Source: Odobenus rosmarus divergens (lineage: Eukaryota; Chordata; Mammalia; Carnivora; Odobenidae). Taken from it: a DNA stretch of 64,000 nucleotides. Shown piece by piece: positions 44,848 to 57,229 of this stretch. Position 1 is the stretch's first letter; the number at the start of each line of letters is the position of its first letter. The stretch is from positions 138,649 through 202,648 of the forward strand of contig NW_004452108.1 of assembly GCF_000321225.1 (NCBI RefSeq). The letters run 5' to 3'. A program made the translations under genes and the position numbers. The notes below the pieces were generated by a model, which saw only the letters and a list, made by a program, of their open reading frames with translations, was not told the origin of the DNA and did no database searches.

Positions 44848-46310
44848 CCAGCCAGCGCCAGCCTCTTCGGAAGCCCCCCCACTGCCAGTGCACACTGAGT
44901 GCGGGGGACCAGGCCCTGACTGGTCACACAGACTGAGAGCCACCGGCTGGGAAATCGAGCCCCCGCGCTTCTACATGTCTATCTGCCTGAGTACCATGTG
45001 CCCCATGTCCCTGGCTCTTGGCTCCAAGCTGAGCACTCACCGGGCCCAGAGCCAAGCCTGAAGAGCCACGAATTTGCTCGGTGGGGTCTATGTGTGAGGC
45101 TTGCCTGAGCAGTAAGCAGCCCTGAAGCTGGGGCACTGGCCACATTATGTGGCTGGATGGCGTGGCCGGTCCTGTTCATGCCACACCTCTCTTGCTCAGG
45201 AGAGCAGTACCTGATCACACCCATGGGGTGTGTGCCCTATCTGCTTTCCCAGTGCCTGGGCCCAGAGTTTCTGCCTGGCCATGAGCCCCTGACCTCCTCA
45301 TCCACGTGAACCATGAGATCCCTGTCTGGCCTCCCCTCATGCTGCTACTCAAGACTCTGCTGGGAAAAACAGGGGCTGCCAGCAGGTATGGGATATGCCC
45401 TGCTTCTGGCCTTCACTTCCCCGTGGCATCCCTGGCCTCCAAGCCTTTGATGCCACCCTGTGAGCATTACACAGCCTAGCACCCTGGAAGCAGAGGTCAG
45501 ACCTGGGATAAGACCATGAGCCTCCTATCATCTCTCTGCAGCACTGGCTTCTAACTTTTTCTTGGGACCTGAAGAATTCTTATAAGGAGCTTGCTGCAGG
45601 AAACATGGCACTTCGATCACATAGAGGAGGCGGCCCACATTGCACTGGAAGGATGCCAGCCCATGTGCAGCAGAGTCTGTGGCTCAGGCAGTGGCTCAGG
45701 AAGGCAATGCTCAGTCCCCATCACCGCTGTCCCTTGGATGCCCGTGTGCCTCTTGCTCTTTCTGGGCTTATTCCTTCACTCTCTACACTTCCCATCAAAG
45801 GGGCACAATGAGGAGAAATGTCTATTTGAGGAGAAAGGGCTTTGAATTCCCTGCGGCCAGAACAATTTGGATTTGTCAGCTGACGGAGAATTTCTGGAAT
45901 GAACGGGAAGGCCTTTGCAAAACTATGCAACAGTGTACATTGGTCATGTGAAGTGTTTGTCCAAAACAGAGCAAGTTAAAGACCAAATTCTTTTCCCACT
46001 GGGGCCTGTGGATAGTGGATTTAAAGAGAAGAACTGTAAAGTCTTCCAAATATAAGAGACAGTCCAGCTCTGCTCCATGCAATGGCTCCTTCCTGGCACC
46101 CATAAAGAGCAGAGCCTGGGAGCAGCCGTGCTGTGTGGAGCCACCATTCCGGGTGAACTTCATGCCAGGGTTTCCCCGGCCTACCTCCGTTGTCACAGAG
46201 ACACGCAGCGGTGCCCCAGAGAGATCCCCGGCAGTATCTGTCATCTCTGCTCTCCCTCCTTTTCCTAGTTTCCTAGGAGCTCAATAAAGGTGTGCTGTAT
46301 TGAACTGAAG
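44848..46310 (+). other. RASSF4: RASSF4 3'UTR
   Basis: About 1.46 kb from the stop to a canonical AATAAA at 46,283-46,288. A TG-rich element (GCCTGTGTGTCC, about 46,335) sits downstream. Cleavage is expected at about 46,300-46,315. No interspersed repeat is evident. Confidence 0.8.
46283..46288 (+). terminator. RASSF4: RASSF4 poly(A) signal
   Basis: AATAAA in CTCAATAAAGGTG with a GT-rich downstream element, the first canonical signal after the RASSF4 stop. Confidence 0.8.
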
Positions 46311-46315
46311 GAGTT

Positions 46316-49300
46316 CGGACCAAGCCTTCTTTTTGCCTGTGTGTCCACCCTGACTCCCAGCTCTAACCTCCAAAACTCTTACCCTATAACATGTGTGGCC
46401 ACATTTAGCAAAAGGGCCAAAGCTGAGCCACAGCCTGCTGCTCTGGACCCCAACATGACTCCTATCCTGAGGACTAGTGTGGGGTCTGAGGACAAAGGCA
46501 GCCAAAGGGCACAGAGGAAGAATCATTGGTGGGGGTCTGGGCAGCCTGGAGAATGAGCAATAGGATCACCCTGAATCACAGAATCTCAGCATCAGGAGGA
46601 CCATAGGAATCTTCCAGGCAGGGGCTCAGATGGGACGGCAATAGCACCTCAGGGAGGGTAGAAAACAAATCAAACAGGCTTCCCCAGGTTGTTCTACTCC
46701 CCAACCCATATTTATAAGCTCAGGTCTAGTTCAACTGCCAATCCATTATTCGGCAGTAATTGTGCCAGGCTGGTGCTCAGTCCTTTGCCAGACAAAGACG
46801 GAGCCACGGTTCACCTCAACAGGAGGTGTTCAGCGTTATCCTCAATTGGAGAAGCAGGCTGGATACCCGGGAGGGTCAGGGGACCAACAGAGGATAGAGC
46901 TGCTGTAGGTCCCTGGAAGGAGGCCTGGAGGCTGAGCCCAGATTGGGATAGGTGGCTTTCCAGCCTGAGAAACACGTGCCAGCTTAGGAGCAGGACGGGG
47001 CCCTGCACATGGGAAGCCATCAGATCAGGAGCCCCTCTAAAAGCACTCGCTGGTTTTGTTTTACAGTTTTTTCATGTTTAGGATTTTTTTTTTTTGCAAT
47101 TGTTTCAATATTATTTAAGGCCTGCCTAGATAAGCATTACTTTTGAAATAGACATTATCAAAACTAACTTCTGAATATCATAGCTAAGAAAAATCACAAG
47201 TTACACAGGAAAGAGAGAAATGTACACTTCTACAGTCATCCTAGGGGTTAGTTAGCCAATCTTTTTATCAACAGTATGTTTGCTTTTCAGAGGCAATTTG
47301 AAAAGCTGCTAATTCAGCTCACCGTGCCACCACAATTGCAGACTTTCTCTGCTAGGCTCTGTGGTTTCCTGCTGGTTTATGTGGGAGCTCTGTTTTCCTC
47401 TCTCCACAGAGCTGACAGTATTTCTCATGTGCTCCCTCACTAACTAGTATCTCAGGCAATAAAAGCATCCAAAAACAAAGTGCAGATTCCTGTGAGTGAA
47501 TGTCCTCTCCTAAAACAGGACTGTCTTCCCAGGCCAGGTCTCAGAAACCAGAGAAAATAATAAACACAGGATGAAATCTACATGATTGCAAAAGAAGGAC
47601 TGGACTCGGGGAAAAACAGGGTGGTTTGCCCAGAACAAATTATCAGAAAGGACCAAAAAAAACAGCTTGTTTTTCTCATGTGATAGCCATATGCCACCTG
47701 CAGGAATGTTTACCAGAAAATGGATTAAAGGCCTTCCCTCTGTGCTCACCCAGGATACATCTGGTCCTTTAGTCCCAGGGAAACAAAGCACAAGGCTTAT
47801 CCAGCCTGACCAGGTGATTTGCGGAGGAGCCAGCAAGGCACAATGTGTGCCAGGGTGGGCAGGACACAGGCCCCCGCAGCTGTGGAGAAGGAGCGGCATA
47901 TCCTTCTCAGGAGCCCGAGGGGGCAACAGTCCCCCTGCCTCAGTCCCTCACTGTGATCAAAGCAGGAAATGCAGTCAGAGCCAAGTATAAAAACAGTAAA
48001 TGTACACATGCCGTGTTTTGGCCCCACAAGCTGAGACTGCCAGGAAGAAAGGCAGCTGTGGACCTGCCCCTGGACTCACAACATGCAGGGTGGGGCTCTG
48101 CTCCCTCCTGGTCACGCTTTTAACAAAGATGTTTTCTGCAAACCCAGGAATGGGAATCCCCAGAGTTTCCTTTCCCAGGGAACCCAAAGGAAACAGAAAG
48201 CAAAGTCTCAGGCTTGGTGGACAGAACCATTGTTCGGGGTCCCTTTGTCGGAGATGGACCACTGCTGTTACTGCACTTGGGCCACACATGTGACCAGCCT
48301 CCCTTGCGTTCTTGCCAAATGCAGCAGGGCTCCCTGCTGAGACGGGGCTTTTCCATGTCACTGTGTACGCCCTTCTTCCTAGAATGAGCTCTTCAAATAC
48401 AACCAGGCTCAAGGGCACACTGGTCCCTGCTGGGTGGTTTCCCAGAGAAGCCCCAGCCAACAAGGAGATGACAGCAGCTTGGTGGAGGTTATAGCAGTGA
48501 AGGTATTGATAGCAGCTCAATTCTCGATATATTTTGAAGACAGAGACACCAGAATTCAGAATTGGATTGGGTTTGGGTTTTGGGTGAAAAAAGACACAAC
48601 AATGACATCCAGATTTTTGGCCTGAGCAACTAGAAAGAAGGAGTTGCTATCAACTGCTGGGATGAAGACTGTTGAAGGAACAGGGTGGGTGAATGTCAGA
48701 AGCTCCTCTGTGGTGCAGGTGAGGTTCAGGATGTCCATCACACATGCAAATGGCAGCTGAGTAAAAAACTGGATATACAGGTCTGGAGTTCAATAATATT
48801 TGCATGCCAGGGTTGGACTAGAGTTACCAAGTCAGGAGTCTGCAGTATATACTGTTGGTATTTGAAGACATCATACTGGAGCTGCTCTACAGGGGAATGA
48901 AGACACAGAGAACTTTAAAGAGGTCAGATGACCCACCACCTGCCAGGCTGGTGGAGGAGGAGCTTGTAAGAGAGGAGAACCAGGAGAGATCATTATTAAA
49001 GAGAAACGAGGGGGGTGTGCTGAAAATCAGGAGACTCTGGTTCCGAAAACACCCCCCCCCATCCTTGATCTTCCACTTAACACACAGGGAATTTGAGCAA
49101 ACTTCTCTAAGCCTTGGTTTCCTTATTGGTAGAGTATGATAATTTCCATCTTCCAGGGGCTTTTTGGTGATAATTAAGGTGTTAAAGAAGCCCAAAATGG
49201 AGTCATTTGCCCCCGCCCCTCACCCCCCCATAGGAAACCAAGACTTAGTTAGTTTCAACCTATCCCAGGAACGTGGCCTTGTAACATCTGAAATTTCCTT

Positions 49301-49620
49301 AGAGCACTAATGAGTTCATCCTTATGACAAAAACTGCCTTTCCCTCCTTCGCCACCAAAATGTAACATTTTTTTTCTTTTGCTAATAACTCTTTGTCCCA
49401 CCCTCCTTCCTATAAAAACCTTCCATTTTGTACAACTCCTTGGAACATCTCCACTTCCTAGATGGGATGCTGCCCATTCATGATTGCTTAACAAAGCCAA
49501 TTGAGATCTTAAAAAAAAAAAACTTTTTTTTAACACAGGTGACTGTATCATAACAGTTTCGGCTCTCCAGAGTACGTCTATATAATTAATAAGTGCTCAA
49601 TACTTTAGGAAGAATGAGGC
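46316..49620. other. Intergenic DNA between RASSF4 and ZNF22
   Basis: About 3.3 kb. It contains a T-run (47,085-47,095), a MIR relic (49,015-49,190) and an A13-C-T8 homopolymer pair (49,511-49,532). No gene is recognised. GC content rises from about 49.62 kb into the ZNF22 CpG island. Confidence 0.6.
49015..49190 (+). repeat. MIR SINE relic
   Basis: 'gaaaatcaggagactctggt', 'gagcaaacttctctaagcct' and 'tggtttccttattggtagag' follow MIR order; a C10 run interrupts the head. Confidence 0.55.
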
Positions 49621-49725
49621 CTAGGGGTTGGGCAGCCAGTGCTGCCTTTCAAAAGCCCCGACTGACCGGGCTGCAGTCAGCTGGCCCCGGAGGCCATGGC
49701 GCGCACACAAAGGGGCCCGGCCACA

Positions 49726-49757
49726 GGTCTTGCGGTCCTGCGGTCTTGCGGTCCTGC
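49726..49757 (+). repeat. Four-unit 8-base tandem repeat in ZNF22 promoter
   Basis: GGTCTTGC and GGTCCTGC alternate twice, so the block is also two copies of a 16-base unit, with no mismatch. Confidence 0.9.
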
Positions 49758-49909
49758 GGAACCTCGGGATGCCTCCGGCGCCGCGGGCGAGCGAAACAAA
49801 AAGAAACGAAGGGTTTCTTCTTTCCGGTGGGCCCAGCACCATAGAGGGTCGGCCCCGCCACGTTCCTAGAGCGGCCGCACGGCGCCGACTGACGGCGAGG
49901 CCCGCACTT

Positions 49910-49971
49910 CCGGCGGCGCGAGGGGCGCCCAGCGAGCGAGCGAGCCAAGGCGGCGGGCGGCCCGCTGCGCG
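49910..49971 (+). other. ZNF22: ZNF22 exon 1 (5'UTR), start approximate
   Basis: A non-coding GC-rich exon ending at 49,971 in a strong donor (GCG|GTGAGTG). The 5' end is inferred from the position of the ETS motif and could lie some tens of bases either way. Confidence 0.55.
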
Positions 49972-50544
49972 GTGAGTGGGCCGGGGGTGCGCGGCCCGGT
50001 GCTCGGAGGCTCCTCGGGCGCCGGTTGGCCGTCGCGGGGCGGGGCAGACCTGGGCCCCCGCTCCCCGAGCCGCTAGGAAGGCTCGGCGCCGGGCGGGGGC
50101 GGGGGCGGGGGGAGCTGGGCGGGCCCGGCCTGCGAGGAGCGGCGGGCTGAGACCTGGGGAGGGCGGAGGCCTGCACGGGAGCTCCTGCGAGTCGGGCCGC
50201 AGTGCCCACGCCGGCCGTCGCCGCCTCTTTTCAGGACTAAATACTTTGAACAGGTGCTTGGGTAGCGCAGGGCTGTTACGAGCTAGCTGCAGATACTGAC
50301 TCCTTTACACCTCTGACACCCCGAGGATGTCGCAGCTTTATTGTCCTCCCGATTTTATGGAGGAGAAAGCAGGTTCATTCCGGGTACGCGTGTTCGCACG
50401 ACTACAGTTCCCATCGCTCAGGTCTGCCGTAATACCCGCACCTGCCGAGAAATTATGCTGAGCCCGGGTCGCGGCGCTGGACGTGGTGTTGAAAGTTGTG
50501 GCTGCACATCAGTTCTGCCAACAAGAGGACAGGCTCTGAGATCG

Positions 50545-50665
50545 GGCTGCTAGGGGTTGGGGACCTGGCCGAAGTCCGCCTGCCTTTCCTTAGCTGTAAA
50601 ATGGAGAGCATCGCGTAAAGCTGCTATGAGAATTAAGTATCATAGAACAGTGTCTGGCATACCAC
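50545..50665 (+). repeat. MIR SINE relic, interrupted by U6 fragment
   Basis: 'tttccttagctgtaaaatgg' and 'agctgctatgagaattaagt' match the MIR 3' half. The sequence that continues the match ('cagtctggcatcccac') resumes after the U6-derived insertion. Confidence 0.55.
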
Positions 50666-50698
50666 TTTTTTTAGGATATGTGCTGCCGAAGCGAGCAC
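50666..50698 (-). pseudogene. 3'-truncated U6 snRNA retropseudogene
   Basis: On the minus strand GTGCTCGCTTCGGCAGCACA (50,698-50,679) is identical to the first 20 bases of U6 snRNA and is followed by TATCCTAAAAAAAG, so only about 26-28 bases of U6 precede an A-run. The flanks are a likely target duplication: CAGTGTCTGGCATACCAC (50,648-50,665) and CAGTCTGGCATCCCAC (50,698-50,713), differing by two missing bases and one substitution. The copy lacks the rest of U6 and any visible upstream promoter, so it is not a functional snRNA gene. Confidence 0.8.
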
Positions 50699-51236
50699 AG
50701 TCTGGCATCCCACTAAGGCTGCCTCTCAGTATGATTTCCTCATCTGTAGTGTTCTAGGTGGATTACATAGTCTCAGAGTTTCCTACCAGATCTGACTTAC
50801 ATAGTATTAAAAAATAAATGTTTTTTTCAGTGTATAATTCCCGTTATAGCTGTTTTTTGAACATCAACACCACGTATATAACAAATGTCTCCTTGAGACA
50901 GATATTCTGTAAATAGATAAATATTCTGTAATTATACCCTGCAAATATTGACTAAAGTTGATGAGCGGTGCTCTCTCGGTGATTGGTATTGTATGCAGTT
51001 TGCTCTTTCTGATACTTAACCATAATTACAACAGAGATAATTATTAAATATCCAAATAAAGTCCTCAGCACTACCAGGCCTGGAGTCTGAATTATACAAA
51101 AAGATGAAGGAAAGGCAAGAACAATGATGTAATTTGTATTTTCAGTTATTTGCTTTATAAGCTTTTATGCAGAGACTAAGGGTAATTATTCCCATTTTAA
51201 AATCTCTTCCTGACCCAGGATGTGGAATATAGTTTC

Positions 51237-51440
51237 TTTTCTTTCTTTTTTTTTTTTTTAAGATTTTTTTATTTGCTAGAGAGAGAGAGTGAGAACACAA
51301 GCAGGGGGAGCGGCAGGCAGAGGGAGAAGCAGGCTCCCCGCTGAGCAAGGAGCCCGATGTGGGACTCAGTCCCAGGACCCTGGGATCATGACCTGAGCCC
51401 AAAGCAGACGCTTAATGGACTGAGCCACCCAGGCGTCCCT
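51237..51440 (-). mobile_element. Can-SINE in ZNF22 intron
   Basis: Antisense copy with a T-rich left end and the complement of the SINE head at right. The flanks GGAATATAGTTTC (51,224-51,236) and GGAAAATAGTTTC (51,441-51,453) form a 13-base duplication with one mismatch. Confidence 0.92.
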
Positions 51441-52490
51441 GGAAAATAGTTTCAATAATTTTATTACTTTTTCAACCTAGCTTATCCCACATTATCACCT
51501 ATTTAGAGTTTGTGGCTTGTTTATGGCCATTATTTTAAATAACCTTGTAAGTAAATGAAAAATTTTTTTTAATTTTTACAGCATTTGGGTATTTTAAAAC
51601 TTCTATTTTTGCATGTAAACTTACTTTCTCCTCCTCCTTTTCTTGTGTTCTACTCACTACCCTTTGTTTCCACTGAGTTTCATTCCACTTTACAGTAAAA
51701 GTTCTGAATTTTTTTTCTTCCCCAGAAACAATTCACTTGTTTCAAGTTTTCAGAGAATTGTCCTCTTTCTTGGGTTATTAGAATCTAGGGGAAAAAAGCA
51801 TCTTTTCATTTACATTTTTCTTATCCAGTATTACTGAATTGACTCACAGAAACTTCCCACTCCTTATAGGGTAGTTCTTACTTTCAAAACAATTAATGCT
51901 ACAAAGTTAGAGCCAAGTTGTATCCATGCTGTGAAAGTAGAATGGCAAAACAAGTAAGGATAAACAAAAATAATTTAATAAAGTAGTATGATTTGTCATT
52001 CTTTCTAATTCAGATGCCTTAAATAGTCACCAGTAAGTAAGTAGAATTTTAACATGGGAGTAAATATTAAAATGTAGTGATAGTCTGTTACCCAGATTTT
52101 GATTGTCTTTCAGTTATTTCTTCTGTTCCCATTAGGATATTATGTTGTCTCCACCTTTTAATCCTTCGGTTATATACTCATTTGATAATGCCTAATAAAA
52201 ACTTTTATTTCACATTATCACTTTTATCCTGTCCCAACAGACAAAAACTCCATAGGTAAATTTGGTCAAAATTTGGGTATATTTATTAAGTTGAAACCCT
52301 GGGAATTATTAGAATTATTTTGCAAGTATTTCCCCCCCCCAGAATTGTCTTTGTTTTCATATGTATTGGATACATTTTTAATTTACATATGGATGCAGTT
52401 TCAGTGGATTGAAGATTGAATTATATGGGTTAAAGTTGAATAATAATAATGAGTGATTGACTTTGGCTTTTATTTTTCTCTTCTACACAG

Positions 52491-53248
<758 letters not shown>

Positions 53249-53273
53249 GGAAAGGGCACTGCTTCGGCCTTTA

Positions 53274-53288
53274 AAATAAATAAATAAA
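53274..53288 (+). terminator. ZNF22: ZNF22 proximal poly(A) signal cluster
   Basis: AAATAAATAAATAAA provides three overlapping AATAAA hexamers 26 bases past the stop codon. It could support a short-UTR isoform. Confidence 0.45.
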
Positions 53289-54470
53289 AGCTATCTCTTT
53301 TAGAACTGGAGATACTTTGTAATAGAGCACTTAAATACTATATCCTTTCCTAGCATGGAGACATTGTAATGACATTGGGCTGAAAGAAACTATGAGTCCA
53401 ACTGTTCTCATCTTTTTTTTTTTTTTTTTTTGATGTAACTTGGAGTACAAAAGACTGAAACTATGTTTTGAGAGAATATAAGACCCTTGACCTCATGTGA
53501 TGCTGCTTCCTGCATCATTTTGACAAAAACAACCATGTTTTGATGACACATGTGAAAGTGCAGATATTCTGATGACTCCTCAGCTTTAGGACTTTCTGTG
53601 GAAGGAGGAATTAAAAGGGAGAAGAAATGAATCCCATTAGTTTGGAAGTTCTGCAAACGATGAGGAGATTTTATGTTTGTAAAGTTTTGTAGTATATTAA
53701 CCATTGGTTTGTAAGTATGACTCAAGATTCAACGTATTAACATGTATTCATGTTCGAAGATTTTTAATCAACAAAGCCCCATCACTCTGTTAGCTTTTTT
53801 TTTTCCTTCCCTTTCTGCTTATGGATAGTTATTAATTAAAGGAATTGAATTTCCCTCTTTTACACCAAATTCTTAGATTCTAGAAGCCAAAGTGAGAAGT
53901 GAATTAGACCACAAGTCTCCTGTTCTTAGAAGCACAGTTCTTTGAGGTGGTGGTACACTGTGTCACTTGTTTTCCAGAAGTTGGGGTGGACTTACGTTGA
54001 TCCATCCCCATTTGTGTTTCGGCATTCTCTTATGCTCTGACAAACTGAGCTAGCCTTTTAGATCTACATGAATAAATAATTAAACCATATACCAACACAC
54101 CTCAACTTGTTAATTAGAAATCTACAATTTATTCACTTCCCTGCTTTCCCCCTTGGAGAGTTTTCGGTAACATTGCTTATCTTAAGTGTTTGTCAACAGC
54201 GAAAGTCATTTAATTCAAGTGTTGGTGCATTTGTAGCTCCATGTGTAGATTTTGAAATGTAAGCTAACTTTCTCTGAGTTAATATGAATTATTTATGAAG
54301 TCTAGCATACGTGTTTCTTAACTTTTATCAGAACAGTGCCAAGTGTCAGACTTTTTGATCAGCCTTCAGCTCAGGTTTTAATTTCTATGGAATGCTAACA
54401 TTCTTCTGGTTTTTTTGTATCTTTTATAATCATACCAGTTCCTGCTGTATTAATGACAGTTATCCATAAA

Positions 54471-54476
54471 AATAAA
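54471..54476 (+). terminator. ZNF22: ZNF22 distal poly(A) signal
   Basis: AATAAA in CATAAAAATAAAACAAAATG, 1.2 kb after the stop, is the candidate main polyadenylation site. Confidence 0.55.
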
Positions 54477-55667
54477 ACAAAATGGAATATTTTGCATACT
54501 ACTACCCTCTGTTTATTTTGCTCCTGGAAAATGGTTTTATTGACATAACACCTAAAATCATGGCTTTTGGAAGAATCACTTGATTTGCCTGTTTTTTATT
54601 TCCTCAAGCTTGAACTTTGCGTCCCTCCTGGCCTTGCATTTGAGTGCAAGTCATAGAAGATGGTCTCATTGACAATAGTTTCTTCTAACAGAATATCCAC
54701 AAAGTGTTTTGTGAGTATGAGGTGATTGCAATTATCTTTTACAAAAGACTTGATCTTTGATCACTTAGCAAGTGTCCTATTAATCACAGCCAAGTCACTT
54801 TGTAGCAGGGACATGGCTGTAGGGCCATTTTGAGGATCTATCATCAGTTTTATAGCAGTTTTGTGTCTGGAATAACTTCTGACTGAGACCAACACCACAC
54901 TAAGAATTTGCCAATTTTGACAGCAACCTGCAACAGAAAGACCTCTGTATATTGTTAGGTTTCATAAATTATGTTTTTACCCTGAATGATTTCCATATTC
55001 TGTATAGAAGTAAAGCAAATACTCCAGATTTTTATGTATTCCCAGTTTGACTGTGGTATGCATTTCTTCTCAGAGCCCTAAAACTAGGTCAGTCCATGGT
55101 AGCCTTCTGTAGTAACTAACGTGCACTGCAGCAACCTTCATCTCCTTTTATGACTGTCTTATGAGAGGAAAATACCACAGCTGCTTTAAGTTAATGAATT
55201 AAAGGATGTGTTCCCCTACTAGAGTTACAGGAGAATGTGAATCTGATAGGCACAGCCTCTGAATACAGTCTCCTATGAAAATATGCTGCCCCTCAATATT
55301 CTGAATTTCCATCATCACTCAGGTTTACTAAACTGAATCCTTTTATTCCTCTGGCAGGCTCCTTTCTTACACAATCTGGATGTTTTACTTGGGAAGGAAA
55401 AAAGCTCCAAGGTTGTTGTTTTTTTTTAAGTATTGCTGAAATTTTATTCACCCTACACTAATGAGTAAGGGGTGTTGTTAAATTTCTTTGCCTGCCACAT
55501 TCATTTATTCAGTCATTTCGTAAGTATGGTAGAAATAAGACTGACCAAGGCAGCCTTAGTTTAAGGAACGTGGGTTAAATGAGTAGTCAAGTAGAGGAAC
55601 TGAGAAACCAGGAAAGCAAGTACAGGGTGCTGTGTGAGCAAGCACAGAGACAGGACCCTCTGCCCAG

Positions 55668-55850
55668 TGGCTCCCAATTTCAGGGTGCTTCAGAATCCCC
55701 CGGGGGGCTTGTTAACACATTTCTGGGCCCATTCCCAGAATTACTGATTCATCAGGTCTGGGCTGTAGCCAGATAATTTACATTTCCAGCAGGCTCCTAG
55801 GTGATGCTGATGTGCTGGTCCAAGACACACTTGAGAACCGCTGCTATAAC
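55668..55850 (+). repeat. MER5A hAT DNA transposon, near full length
   Basis: Runs from 'cagtggctcccaatttcagg' through 'ttactgattcatcaggtctg' and 'ctcctaggtgatgctgatgt' to 'acacttgagaaccgctg', covering both ends of MER5A. Confidence 0.8.
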
Positions 55851-55944
55851 CCATTACTGGAGGGTAGGGATGTGCTTGCATAAGATGGTGTCTACATCAG
55901 ATACAGAATACTATTCCCTGCTAAGGGTGGGCAGGATTTAATGA

Positions 55945-56125
55945 TGAAGACAGCTCTGGGGTCAGCCTACTTAGGTTTATATCTTAATTACCTCACAACT
56001 GGGCAATTTGAATAATTGCTCTTGAGTAAATTCGAGAAGATACCTATGGTTGAGTTGTGGAGGCAATTAAATGAACTAATGCAGGTAGAGAGCTTAGCAT
56101 GGAGCCTGGGACATTGTTTAGAATT
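55945..56125 (+). repeat. MIR SINE relic
   Basis: 'agctctggggtcagcctact' resembles the MIR head, with 'gaggcaattaaatgaactaa' and 'agcttagcatggagcctggg' at the 3' side. Confidence 0.6.
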
Positions 56126-56135
56126 TACTGATTAG

Positions 56136-56347
56136 GGGTTGCCTGGGTGGCTCAGTTGTTAAGTGTCTGCCTTTGGCTCAGGTCATGATCCCAGAGTCCT
56201 GGGATCAAGCCCCACATCGAGCCCCACATCGGGCTCCCTGCTCGGCGGGAAGCTTGTTTCTCCCTCTCCCACTCCCCCTGCTTGTGTTCCCTCTCTCGCT
56301 GTGTCTGTCTCTGTCAAATAAAATAAAATAAAAAAATCTTAAAAAAA
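56136..56347 (+). mobile_element. Can-SINE with 14-base target duplication and internal duplication
   Basis: The SINE head GGGTTGCCTGGGTGGCTCAG leads to a CT-rich block and an AAATAAAATAAAATAAAAAA tail. AATTTACTGATTAG is identical at 56,122-56,135 and 56,348-56,361. Inside, AGCCCCACATCG occurs twice in tandem (about 56,206-56,229), which the other copies in this window lack. Confidence 0.95.
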
Positions 56348-57229
56348 AATTTACTGATTAGCTTCTTAGGTTGCCAGAGGCAGAGAAGCTAATATATAGA
56401 ACCTAAAATTGTCAGTGACAAAAGTATTACTCCCATAAATTTAAAGGTGAGTTCTCTTACTTCAGTTGAGTCAAGAATCTCACAGAGAAAGGGATGCCTA
56501 TAAAGGGCAAGAACCATGTAGTAAGTTTCTAAGGGAAATTTAAGAATCTGAATTTTTTGACAGGTAATAGGAGTCCCTCTTCAAAATAGAAGTACATAGC
56601 CACAAACAGTATTTATACTCCATATTAGGGAGGCAGAGTGCTCTCATTTTGTTGTGGAAATAAAAATTCGTTGAGCACTGGCCATGTATAAAAGATGGAG
56701 AAAAAAAGGTAAGTTACATTTTTTTAAAGTAATATTAAAACAGGTGATGACTATGGTGTGATTGCCATTCAAACTGGGCGAATTTACATCTAGTACAGGA
56801 AGGCAGGAAGGAAGGGATCGCGAAAGGGATGACATTTATTAGGTTAGGAAATGGAAACCCAAAAGGCTGTAGAGGCCAGGCAGCTAAGCCAGAGTGACCC
56901 GCGCTGTAAACTGCGTTTCAGACACTTGTTGCCATGCAGAGGTTCAGGCCCAGGCATACCAGCTCCTGATTTTCTAAGAGCAACCAAAAATCCAGATTTT
57001 CAGTCACAACCCTTGCAGTTGGCCATACTTGGACTAGAATTTTAAGGAGGTAAAGCCTCTGTGTATGATGGGGATTAGGGGGAGCAAGGAGGGGAGAGGC
57101 AGAGCTACATGACGGAGTGGAAGCTGAAAGCACAGAATGCTCAGGGAACAGCGAGTAGCTGCTTTACTGACAGTTCAGTTTCATCCAAGAGATGTGGAAG
57201 ATACGGCTGGAATGGGCCTCCAGGAGAGC

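Larger units (their letters stand above)
49620..50240 (+). promoter_or_regulatory. ZNF22: ZNF22 CpG-island promoter
   Basis: CpG-dense DNA surrounds a non-coding exon. ETS-type sites ACTTCCGG (49,906-49,913) and TTCCGG (49,822-49,827) lie just upstream of the donor. No TATA box is seen. An array of four 8-base units GGTCYTGC occupies 49,726-49,757. The human locus is reported to have a divergent antisense transcript; a counterpart here is possible but not demonstrable from sequence. Confidence 0.7.
49972..52490 (+). other. ZNF22: ZNF22 intron 1
   Basis: About 2.5 kb. GC-rich at the left, AT-rich from 50.75 kb. Contains a MIR relic (50,545-50,665), a U6 snRNA-derived insertion (50,666-50,698) and a Can-SINE (51,237-51,440). 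The remainder is AT-rich with no feature I can name. Confidence 0.7.
53249..54495 (+). other. ZNF22: ZNF22 3'UTR
   Basis: AT-rich. Overlapping AATAAA signals occur at 53,274-53,288, about 26 bases after the stop, and another AATAAA at 54,471-54,476. Use of the distal site would give a UTR of about 1.24 kb, which I favour from the usual length of the human transcript. A 19-20 base T-run (53,412-53,431) lies inside. Confidence 0.6.

Noticed and set aside
49649..50209. 186-codon minus-strand frame over the ZNF22 CpG island
   Set aside because: Low-complexity Pro/Arg/Ala composition typical of CpG-island frames. An antisense non-coding transcript is possible but a protein is not supported.
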